DNA from: SIG603 sp964369225
GTDB lineage: Bacteria > Bacillota > Clostridia > Oscillospirales > Acutalibacteraceae
Length of the DNA: 44,667 nucleotides
Assembly: GCA_964369225.1 (NCBI GenBank)
Contig: CAYJER010000016.1
Coordinates: forward strand, 1-44,667
Direction: 5' to 3'
The translations under genes and the position numbers were made by a program. Shown one piece after another: positions 15,620 through 23,500 of the stretch. Numbering within the stretch: the stretch's first letter is position 1; every line of letters starts with the position of its first letter. Below the pieces are notes generated by a model. The model was not told where the DNA came from, made no database searches, and saw only the letters and a program-made list of their open reading frames with translations.

Positions 15620-15669
15620 AAAATCCTCCGTAAAATAGTTTTGTAAAAGTTGTTTAAAAAGTTAAGATA

Positions 15670-15719
15670 ATTATACAACTAAAGTCATAGCCTGTCAATA
15701 GAATTAGCGACTTTAGTTG
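15670..15719 (-). promoter_or_regulatory. xylB promoter with paired 11-bp operator arms
   Basis: Minus strand: -35 TTGACA (15698-15693), 17 bp, -10 TATAAT (15675-15670), both perfect. CAACTAAAGTC and its exact complement GACTTTAGTTG occur at 15719-15709 and 15686-15676, the second exactly between -35 and -10, the first upstream of -35, separated by 22 bp. Repression by the ROK protein encoded downstream is the likely use. Confidence 0.8.
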
Positions 15720-15795
15720 CACTTTGTAGATTTATACAAATGTTAAGATTTTTTTTATTTATTATGCGGTATCGATGTAGGGGAGAAGCTCAAGC

Positions 15796-15855
15796 CTTAG
15801 AACTTAGTGAAGAGTGAAAAATGAACAGTGAAAAGTTAAAGTTTTCACAAAAACT
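15796..15855 (-). repeat. R1-like repeat lacking the GCAA hairpin
   Basis: CTTAGTGAAGAGTGAAAAATG...AAAAGTTAAAGTTTTCACAAAAACTATGAACT. It shares the GTGAAAA-rich half with R1. The last part recurs at 16686-16706. Confidence 0.55.
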
Positions 15856-15878
15856 ATGAACTAGATATTCTGCACATA

Positions 15879-16106
15879 TTATTTTGAGTTTTTATTATAT
15901 GGGTTAGGATTATTTGTAATCCCTAAAATATAATCACTTGAAACATTATAAAATTTAGCAAGCTTAATAACTAGATGACATGGAATTTCACGCTTTCCAG
16001 TTTCGTAATTACTGTATACTCTTTGATCAATATTTAAAATGTCTGCAATTTCTTTTTGCATTAAATCTTTATCATTGCGTAAATCTTTTAACCTTTGAAA
16101 ATACAT
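15879..16106 (-). CDS. XRE/Cro-type helix-turn-helix regulator
   Basis: A 75-residue protein made almost entirely of one HTH_3 (Cro/C1) domain: LKDLRNDKDLMQKEIADILNIDQRVYSNYETGKREIPCHLVIKLAKFYNVSSDYILG. The frame extends upstream to an ATG at 16166, but ATG 16106 has GAGGTGG at the proper distance and fits the domain start. It is divergent from the SLOG gene, with a perfect inverted repeat between them, so it probably represses both. Confidence 0.88.
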   Translation of the reverse strand: MYFQRLKDLRNDKDLMQKEIADILNIDQRVYSNYETGKREIPCHLVIKLAKFYNVSSDYILGITNNPNPYNKNSK

Positions 16107-16154
16107 ATATACCACCTCAAAATAATTATATCTATTATTAAGTAACACTATTGA

Positions 16155-16178
16155 TTTTACTATCATTTGATAGTAAAA
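16155..16178. promoter_or_regulatory. Perfect inverted repeat between the XRE and SLOG genes
   Basis: TTTTACTATCA-TT-TGATAGTAAAA, 11-bp arms with a 2-bp spacer, in the 91-bp divergent intergenic region and 20 bp before the SLOG start. It is a likely binding site for the small XRE protein. Confidence 0.7.
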
Positions 16179-16197
16179 TATTATTGAGGTGATAATT

Positions 16198-16617
16198 ATG
16201 ATAGTTACATTTTGTGGACATAAAGAAATTCATGACAAAGAAAAAGTAACAAAATGGTTAGAAGAGATATGTATAAAATTAATTAAGGAAGGAGCAAATC
16301 AATTTTATTTAGGTGGCTATGGTAACTTTGATAGATTGGCACATAGTATACTACTCAAGCACAAAACTAATCAAATTAAAATATATTTAATAATTCCATA
16401 TTTAAATAGTAATATATCTAGTGACAATTATGATGGAACAATATATCCTGAATTAGAGAAAACGCCTTTTAGGTTTGCAATATCAAAAAGAAATCAATGG
16501 ATGGTTGAAAGTTCAGATTGTTTAGTCGCATATGTAGTTCATAGTTATGGGGGTGCAAATAATACGCTGATATATGCAAAAAGAAAAAATAAAAACATAT
16601 ATTCGTATTCAGACTAG
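16198..16617 (+). CDS. SLOG-domain (DprA/DUF1273-like) nucleotide-binding protein
   Basis: A 139-residue Rossmann-type SLOG family protein. The opening IVTFCGHKEIHD, the central FYLGGYGNFDRLAHS and the RNQWMVESSDCLVAYVVHSYGGANNTLIYAKRK segment follow the family pattern in which Gly-rich loops bind a nucleotide or ribosyl ligand. SLOG proteins are frequent on mobile elements and in signalling or defence loci; no enzymatic role can be assigned here. GAGGTG lies six bases before ATG 16198; a GTG at 16189 overlaps that RBS and was not used. It is divergent from and probably regulated by the XRE gene. Confidence 0.8.
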   Translation: MIVTFCGHKEIHDKEKVTKWLEEICIKLIKEGANQFYLGGYGNFDRLAHSILLKHKTNQIKIYLIIPYLNSNISSDNYDGTIYPELEKTPFRFAISKRNQWMVESSDCLVAYVVHSYGGANNTLIYAKRKNKNIYSYSD

Positions 16618-16642
16618 CATTCAAAATATTAATAGTACATCC

Positions 16643-16682
16643 ATGTAGGGAATAAATCTATCTGAATGTTTATTCCCTACAT
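16643..16682. repeat. Short GTAGGG inverted repeat, possible terminator
   Basis: TGTAGGGAATAAA pairs perfectly with TTTATTCCCTACA across 12 bases. It lies between convergent genes (SLOG and the choloylglycine hydrolase) and may serve as their terminator. Confidence 0.6.
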
Positions 16683-16704
16683 AGATTTTCACAAAAACTC
16701 TGAA

Positions 16705-17676
16705 CTAAAAAAGTTTATGCGTTTTAATGTTTGTATTTTCAAAAGGAATTTCAGTTGTTGTAGATGAAAAAATATGCTCATCTTTCATATGTGCTATATT
16801 TAGCTGAAAACTATCAATACAGGTATAGCAATAACTCAAATCTTCAAGACAAATGCAAGAAGAATAAAGGGTAAAATCTGTCTCGCCTTTTTCGGTGATT
16901 ACAGCACCCTCTATGAAGCTAAGGTTTTGAAGTATTCTAAAAAATATATTTCGGCATTTAAATTTTTCATGTTTCTTATTTGCGATACTCCTAAAATAAG
17001 CAGCCCTTACAAATCTGGAGCTAGGGTAGAAGTCACCAGGTAAAGAGTGAAGACCTACTCCTTGACCGACAGCAGTTAGAGTTTGTTCACCCCAATTTGT
17101 AGAGGGTATCTGCTTGTTTGTTAGCGGAATGTAGTGGCTAAGATTAGTTAAATGCCATGTGAATTCGGGAGAATTACTAAGGACACCAACATTGTTCTCG
17201 AACACGTCAAATCTATTTTTAGTCATTTCGATGGTAATACAATCGCCGTATTTATCATATACTATCCAGTGAAGCGGTGGAACAGGCAAGTTTTCACGAA
17301 AGGCATCGCTACAAATAGAAAAATTATGGATATCTGCATGTATTTCAGAAACACTTTCATAGCTTGCAAGAAGGTGTAAAAGAAATTCATAAGCTGGAAT
17401 TTTATTCTTTTGACTATTAGTTTCGTAGTGGGCGTAATGAGGAAAATTAAGAGCCGCACAGGCAAGACCTTTCTCGTTAAAACCATCCGCCAAAAGTGGG
17501 TGTGAATCAATCAAAGAACCCATGCCCATTACTGCATATTGAACTTTTCTTTTATCATAATATTCAAATCCACGAGGAACACAAAGAATTTTCTGATTAA
17601 ATCCACATTCTATATCCATGTTTCTACCAAAAAAATGAAAACCCTCTAGGCTTTCAAGACACAAAGCTGTACACAT
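16705..17676 (-). CDS. Choloylglycine hydrolase / linear amide hydrolase family protein
   Basis: An Ntn-hydrolase of the choloylglycine (bile salt) hydrolase and penicillin V acylase family, which cleaves linear C-N amide bonds. The ATG at 17676 puts Cys at position 2 (MCTALCLES), the nucleophile exposed when Met is removed; the in-frame ATG at 17703 would bury it. The matching active-site set is visible: R18 and D21 in FFGRNMD, NFPHY near 82, NSPEF near 175 and SSRFVRAAYF with the conserved Arg near 228. About 323 residues is the usual length. There is no signal peptide, so the enzyme is cytoplasmic. Bile-salt versus acyl-homoserine-lactone or penicillin preference cannot be told from sequence. 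It is preceded on the same strand by ytaF (38 bp). Confidence 0.88.
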   Translation of the reverse strand: MCTALCLESLEGFHFFGRNMDIECGFNQKILCVPRGFEYYDKRKVQYAVMGMGSLIDSHPLLADGFNEKGLACAALNFPHYAHYETNSQKNKIPAYEFLLHLLASYESVSEIHADIHNFSICSDAFRENLPVPPLHWIVYDKYGDCITIEMTKNRFDVFENNVGVLSNSPEFTWHLTNLSHYIPLTNKQIPSTNWGEQTLTAVGQGVGLHSLPGDFYPSSRFVRAAYFRSIANKKHEKFKCRNIFFRILQNLSFIEGAVITEKGETDFTLYSSCICLEDLSYCYTCIDSFQLNIAHMKDEHIFSSTTTEIPFENTNIKTHKLF

Positions 17677-17714
17677 AAAATCACCCCACAATATATTTAG
17701 CAAATATAGAATGA

Positions 17715-18341
17715 TTATACATAAAGTTTTGTAAGACTTAGAACAATCAACAGTAAAGCTGAGATATAAGAAAGGTCGAATTTAAGTTTACCGTTTAATT
17801 TTTTCCCTAAAAGTCCGCCAAAATAAAGCGAGGAAGCGGTCAAAATAAAGCTAAACCCTAGGCTAATCAATATGCTTGATGTACCTGAGGCAAAACCTAC
17901 TGCAAGGCTGTCAAGCGACAAGGCGACGGCAAGAGCAAAGGCTTCTTTAAGGCTTAGGCTGTGAGAGCCGTCAATGTCGGCAAGTTTAGCATCTGCATAT
18001 ACTGTTAGAATAAAGTTTAGGCTAAAAAGAGAGAATTTAAGGTTTAGTCGTGATTTACAGCTTATGTATTTTTTAAGTAAAAGATCGAACAGTCGAGTAA
18101 TTCCAATTAAGAATAAAACAGTAAAACTTGCGTATACAGTAAAATTTTTTGGTATAAACGAGGAAACAAACCTACCTAATATCATAGAAATACAGAGCAT
18201 TAGACTGCAAATTAGGCTTATAACAATTAAGGATTTTCGGGGGATTTTTATATTAGAAAAGCCATATGATAAAGCAGCTGTAAACGCATCGGTTGAAATT
18301 GAGGTGGCTAGTAGTATACTTTCAATAAATAGAAAAAACAA
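17715..18341 (-). CDS. ytaF: Sporulation membrane protein YtaF (MntP-like fold)
   Basis: A 208-residue membrane protein with about six helices and two inverted halves, related to the MntP manganese exporter. The duplicated signatures SISTDAFTAALSYGF (residues ~15-29) and ALSLDSLAVGFASG (~137-150), each with an intramembrane Asp, are characteristic. The YtaF branch is seen by the ADAKLADIDGSHSLSLKEAFALA linker. It is associated with sporulation in Bacilli and Clostridia; transport of Mn2+ is plausible but unproven. The start codon is TTG at 18341, with AGGAGG exactly seven bases upstream; no ATG fits. A 7-bp inverted repeat AAAATAC/GTATTTT lies just upstream. Confidence 0.85.
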   Translation of the reverse strand: MFFLFIESILLATSISTDAFTAALSYGFSNIKIPRKSLIVISLICSLMLCISMILGRFVSSFIPKNFTVYASFTVLFLIGITRLFDLLLKKYISCKSRLNLKFSLFSLNFILTVYADAKLADIDGSHSLSLKEAFALAVALSLDSLAVGFASGTSSILISLGFSFILTASSLYFGGLLGKKLNGKLKFDLSYISALLLIVLSLTKLYV

Positions 18342-18444
18342 ATTAAGACCTCCTTAAGCGTTAAAATACAAAGTATTTTGTATATACTATTCAAATTGCA
18401 ACAATATTGTTAAAAAGTAAACGTATTATCATATAGTTTTTCTA

Positions 18445-18473
18445 TTGTTTTTTTGGTTGAAATGAGGTATAAT
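18445..18473 (+). promoter_or_regulatory. trxA promoter
   Basis: TTGTTT (18445-18450), 17 bp, perfect TATAAT (18468-18473), 30 bases before the trxA ATG. Confidence 0.7.
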
Positions 18474-18503
18474 ATATGTATTAAACTTAAAGGAGTGTTA
18501 ATT

Positions 18504-18812
18504 ATGGCAGTATTAGAGATAAATAAAGACAACTTTGAGACAGAGGTATTAAAGTCAGCTGTACCTGTTTTGGTTGATTTTTGGGCACCATGGTGTGGGC
18601 CTTGCAGAATGGTAGGTCCTATAATAGATGAAATAGCAGAGGAGATTGACGGAATCAAGGTTGCAAAGGTAAATGTAGATAAGGAAACAGACTTATCTTC
18701 AAAATTTGGTGTTATGAGTATACCTACAATTATGGTTTTCAATAATGGTGAGATTACAGCTAAGGCAAGCGGTGCAAAATCAAAAGCAGATATAATGAAA
18801 ATGTTAGTATAA
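18504..18812 (+). CDS. trxA: Thioredoxin
   Basis: Classical 102-residue thioredoxin, a cytoplasmic disulfide reductase. It has the active site WAPWCGPCRMV at residues ~28-38 and the cis-proline SIPT near 75, with FxxG-type end motifs. An in-frame ATG at 18453 lies upstream of the -10 element, so the ATG at 18504 with AAAGGAG is the start. Monocistronic, own promoter and terminator. No thioredoxin reductase is adjacent. Confidence 0.97.
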   Translation: MAVLEINKDNFETEVLKSAVPVLVDFWAPWCGPCRMVGPIIDEIAEEIDGIKVAKVNVDKETDLSSKFGVMSIPTIMVFNNGEITAKASGAKSKADIMKMLV

Positions 18813-18813
18813 T

Positions 18814-18845
18814 AAACAGGGACGGCGTAAAAACCGTCCCTGTTT
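18814..18845 (+). terminator. trxA terminator hairpin
   Basis: AAACAGGGACGG pairs perfectly with CCGTCCCTGTTT across CGTAAAAA, a very stable stem with a short U-tract. Confidence 0.8.
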
Positions 18846-18907
18846 GTCGTAAAAGGATATTTAAATAAAATTGCACAAAATCATGATGTTGATTAACAAA
18901 TTTAGCC

Positions 18908-18987
18908 ATGTAGGGGCGGATATTATCCGTCTAAAAATTTGGTGGTTTTGACTAAGTTTGATAGGCGGATAATATCCGCCCCTACAT
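18908..18987. repeat. Element A: GTAGGGGCGGATATTATCCG inverted repeat
   Basis: ATGTAGGGGCGGATATTATCCG at the left and CGGATAATATCCGCCCCTACAT at the right, ~36-nt centre. The same element occurs at 25360-25436, 28049-28128 and 37867-37946. Flanks (AAATTTAGCC, TTTGTGCGTTT) are also partly shared. Confidence 0.9.
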
Positions 18988-19044
18988 TAATTTGTGCGTT
19001 TCAATGTATTAATTTCAGACATTAAATGTACAATATCTGTACAT

Positions 19045-19078
19045 ACAAAAAACGTCCCACAAAAATGTAGGACGTTTT
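19045..19078 (-). terminator. gltBD terminator
   Basis: Minus strand: AAAACGTCC...GGGACGTTTTTT, stem with a ~12-base top and a T6 tail, about 40 bp after the gltD stop codon. Confidence 0.85.
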
Positions 19079-19118
19079 AAATATATTATGTGTGCGAATT
19101 GCCACTGGGGCATCCCAG

Positions 19119-20552
19119 CTAGTCGGAGGTTATTTGGGAGTCGACTTCTTTTGCACATTTTATGCCATCTGCTACTGCCCAAACTACAAGAGATTGCCCT
19201 CTTTTCATGTCGCCGCATGAGAAAACTTTATCTCTGTTTGTTTTAAATGAAGTATCATTTTTAGTTGGAATATCTATTCCATTTGTCATATAATCTTCAT
19301 AGCCTGTAAAACCGGCTGCAATAAGAAGTAAATCTGCATCTACTTTATTTTCTGTGCCAGCTATTTCACATAATTTGCCGTCTTTAAACTCTACACCAAC
19401 TGTGACTACAGCGGTTAGTTTTCCGTTTTCTTGGCAAATTTCTTTGATAGTTGTTTGATACACTCTAGGGTCGTTTCCGAAAACTTCTATAGCCTCTTGT
19501 TGGCCGTAATCGGTAACGCAAATCTTTGGCCACTCTGGCCATGGGTTGCTGTCTAGCCTTGTGTCTGGTGCTTTTGGCATCATTTCAATTTGTAAAACTG
19601 AAGCAGCACCGTGACGAATTGATGTTCCTACACAGTCGTTTCCTGTGTCACCACCGCCTAAGACAACTACATTTTTACCTTTAGCGTCTATATAAGTTCC
19701 CTCTTTAAGACCAGTAGATAAAAGGCTTTTTGTTGTGCTTGTTAAAAAGTCTACAGCAAAGTGAACACCTTCGGCGTTTCTGTTCTCAAGGTTTAAGTCA
19801 CGAGCTTTTTTAGCTCCGCAACATAGAACTACTGCATCAAAATCTTGCTCTAAATCTTCTAAATTAAGATTTTTGCCAAGATCCATATTTGCTACAAACT
19901 TAATTCCCTCTTCTTGCATTAGATTAATTCTTCTGTCGATTACAGCCTTGTCAAGCTTCATGTTTGGTATTCCATACATTAAAAGTCCACCAAATCTATC
20001 GTCTCTTTCAAAGACTGTAACGTTATGGCCTCTTCTGTTGAGTTTGTCGGCAACAGCTAGGCCGGCAGGGCCTGAACCGATTACTGCTATAGATTTATCG
20101 CTACGGAATTTAGGTGGTTTTGCAACCATTTCTCCGTTTTTGTATCCCTCTTCTATTAGGAAAAGCTCATTGTCACGAATTGTGACTGAATCGCCGTCCA
20201 TTCCATTGATACAAGCCTTTTCGCAAAGAGCTGGGCATACTCTGCCTGTAAACTCAGGAAAACAGCTAGTTTTCAACAGTCTTGACAATCCGTGTGAATA
20301 ATTTCCTGTGAAAATCTCGTCGTTCCATTCAGGAATTAGGTTGTTTAGCGGACAACCTGTAACCATTCCTTTAAGCTCTAGAGCTGAACCACAGAAAGGA
20401 ACTCCACAGTTCATACATCTAGCGCCCTGTTTTCTGCGTTCTTCTACATTATTAATTGCGTAAAATTCATCAAAATTCTTGATACGCTCGCTTACTTTAA
20501 TGCGTGAATTTGCTACTCTTTCGTATTCTAAAAAACCTGTTGGTTTACCCAT
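19119..20552 (-). CDS. gltD: Glutamate synthase (NADPH) small subunit
   Basis: Beta subunit of glutamate synthase, 477 residues. It passes electrons from NAD(P)H through FAD and iron-sulfur clusters to GltB. The N-terminal cysteine-rich region for [4Fe-4S] clusters is CMNCGVPFCG...GCPLNN...CPALCEKAC (residues ~47-112). The FAD motif IAVIGSGPAGLAVADKL and NAD(P)-binding motif VVVLGGGDTGNDCVGT follow, with the C-terminal FSCGDMKRGQSLVVWAV. It starts 14 bp after gltB, RBS GGAGGAA, forming a two-gene operon. Confidence 0.97.
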   Translation of the reverse strand: MGKPTGFLEYERVANSRIKVSERIKNFDEFYAINNVEERRKQGARCMNCGVPFCGSALELKGMVTGCPLNNLIPEWNDEIFTGNYSHGLSRLLKTSCFPEFTGRVCPALCEKACINGMDGDSVTIRDNELFLIEEGYKNGEMVAKPPKFRSDKSIAVIGSGPAGLAVADKLNRRGHNVTVFERDDRFGGLLMYGIPNMKLDKAVIDRRINLMQEEGIKFVANMDLGKNLNLEDLEQDFDAVVLCCGAKKARDLNLENRNAEGVHFAVDFLTSTTKSLLSTGLKEGTYIDAKGKNVVVLGGGDTGNDCVGTSIRHGAASVLQIEMMPKAPDTRLDSNPWPEWPKICVTDYGQQEAIEVFGNDPRVYQTTIKEICQENGKLTAVVTVGVEFKDGKLCEIAGTENKVDADLLLIAAGFTGYEDYMTNGIDIPTKNDTSFKTNRDKVFSCGDMKRGQSLVVWAVADGIKCAKEVDSQITSD

Positions 20553-20566
20553 GTGTTAATTCCTCC

Positions 20567-23500
20567 TTACATTTTTAGTGATTTTGTGAAAGCCTGCATT
20601 GTAGCATCATCATATGATAAGCCTTTTTCACGGAATTCACTTATAGATTTTAACATTTTATCATAGTCGTTTGGAACTATCTTTTTAAAGCTTGGAACAT
20701 AAGATTCAAAGTTTTCAAGTATCTCTTTAGCTAAAGAAGAACCTGTTTCCTCTTGATGTTTAGCTATTAAATCTCTTAGCTCTATTATGTCTGTGCTGTC
20801 TTTTAGTTCATCCATAGAAACGAACTCTTTATTAAGCTTTAGATATAGATCATGCTTTTTGTCAAGCACATAGGCTATACCACCGCTCATACCGGCTGCA
20901 AAGTTTTTACCAGTTTCACCTAGTATAACGGCTCTACCACCAGTCATATATTCTAGTCCATGGTCGCCACAACCCTCTACTACTGCTGTACAACCAGAGT
21001 TACGAACCATAAAACGCTCACCAGCTATACCGTTGATGTAGCTTTCGCCAGATGTTGCACCATAGAACGCAACATTACCTATGATTATGTTTTCATTAGC
21101 TTTAAAACTACTGTTTTTAGGAGGATAAACTACAATCTTACCACCGCTTAAGCCTTTACCTAAGTAGTCGTTTGCATCGCCCTCTAGTCTCATTGTAAGA
21201 CCCTTTGGTATAAATGCACCAAAAGATTGACCTACACCGCCTGTACACTCAACTGTGTAAGTGTCGGCAGCTAAGTTTGTGCCTTGTAGTCTTGTGATTT
21301 CAGAACCTAGGATAGTTCCTGCTGTTCTGTTTATGCTTGAAATTGCAACTTTCTCTGTGTGCTTTGTGCCGGTTTTAATTGCCTTGTTAAACTTCTTTAA
21401 TAGAACTGTCTCGTCTATTGTCTCGTATAGCTTAAAGTCAAATGCCTTTTCAGGGTTAAATATTTTCTCGTCACAGTCGGCATATTCGCTTGATATAATA
21501 CGGCTCATGTCAACTAGTTCTGCACGTTTAGTTACTTTTTTATCTTTAACTTTTATTAGGTCTGTTCTGCCTGTTAGCTCGTCAAGAGTTTTAACACCTA
21601 ATTTTGCCATTATTTCACGTAATTCTTCTGCTACAAACTTCATAAAGTTCATTACATATTCAGGTTTACCCTTAAATCTTTTACGTAAGCACTCATTTTG
21701 TGTAGCGATACCTACAGGGCAAGTGTCAAGGTTACAAACTCTCATCATCATACAGCCCATAGTCACAAGTGGAGCTGTAGCGAAACCGAATTCCTCTGCA
21801 CCTAAGATAGCTGCAATAGCAACATCTCTACCGCTCATTAGTTTACCATCTGTCTCTATTACAACGCTTGAACGCAAGCCGTTTTGGATTAATGTTTGGT
21901 GAGCCTCTGCAAGACCTAACTCCCATGGAAGACCTGCATCTAATACAGAGCTTAAAGGCGCTGCACCAGTACCGCCGTCGTATCCTGAAATCAAGATAAC
22001 TGAAGCACCAGCCTTAGCAACACCGGCTGCAATTGTACCAACACCAGCCTCTGAAACCAACTTAACAGAAATTCTAGCTTTTCTGTTTGCATTTTTAAGG
22101 TCATAAATTAATTGAGCTAAGTCCTCAATTGAATAGATGTCATGGTGTGGGGGAGGGGAGATCAATGATACACCAGGGGTTGAGTGACGTGTTTTAGCAA
22201 TCCATGGATACACTTTTGTACCTGGAAGATGTCCACCTTCACCAGGTTTTGCACCCTGTGCCATTTTGATTTGAATTTCTTGTGCTGAAAGTAGGTATTC
22301 ACTAGTAACACCGAAACGACCAGAAGCAACTTGCTTAATAGCACTGTTTTTATCGCTTTTTAGTCTGGCTGGTTCTTCACCGCCCTCACCAGAGTTAGAC
22401 TTAGCAGCTAGTCTGTTCATGGCAATAGCCATACACTCGTGAGCCTCTTTAGAGATAGAACCGTAAGACATAGCACCAGTTTTAAATCTTTTTACTATCT
22501 CGTCTACTGATTGAACCTCGTCTAAAGAAATTTCTTTTTCTTTGTCGAATTTGAACGCTAATAAACCTCTTAATGTATGTGGTTTATGCTCGTCGTCAAC
22601 CATTGCAGTGTATTCTTTAAATCTATTATAATCACCTGTTTGTACAGCTTGTTGAAGTGCAATAATAATGCTTGGGCTGTAAAGGTGGTCTTCTTTGTCG
22701 TCGCCTGTTCTAAGTTTTAGGTATCCTGTGCTGTCTAGTGTGTTGTCTACTCCTAGACCTAGTGGATCAAATGCAGAAGAATGTCTAAACTCTACGCCCT
22801 CTTGAATTTCTTCAAGACCTATTCCCTCAACTCTTGAAACAGTGTTTGTGAAATATTTGTCTATAACCTTTTGGTTAATACCTACAGCCTCGAAAATTTG
22901 TGCAGATTGATAAGATTGAAGTACAGATATACCCATTTTAGCAGAAACTTTAACCATTCCATGTAAAATTGCATGGTTATAGTCTTTAATAGCTGTGTAT
23001 AGGTCTTTGTCTAGTATTCTCTTTCTTACTAACTCTTCAATGCACTCATGTGCTAGATAAGGGTTAATTGCACGAGCGCCGTAACCTAATAATGTAGCAA
23101 ATTGGTGAACATCACGAGGCTCTCCGCTTTCAAGAACTATAGAAACCGCTGTACGTTTCTTTGTTTTGATTAAATATTGCTCCATTGCTGAAACTGCAAG
23201 CAGTGATGGAATTGCAACGTGGTTTTCGTCTATTCCTCTGTCGGAAAGAATGATTATATTAGCACCCTTTTTGTAGGCTTTATCGCATTTAACAAACAAT
23301 TGCTCTAAAGCTTGCTCTAGGGATGTATTTTTATAGTAGCATAGTGAAACTGTATCCGCCTTTAGACCTTTTTGGTCTAGGCTTTTTATTTTTATTAGGT
23401 CTGTACCTGTTAGGATAGGATTTTCAATTTCAAGAACTGTACAGTTGTCTGCGTTGTCCTCTAATAAGTTACCGTCTGAACCTACAAAAACTGTTGTATC

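Noticed and set aside
18453..18503. Upstream in-frame start for thioredoxin
   Set aside because: It would begin before the -10 element of the only good promoter and add residues absent from thioredoxins.
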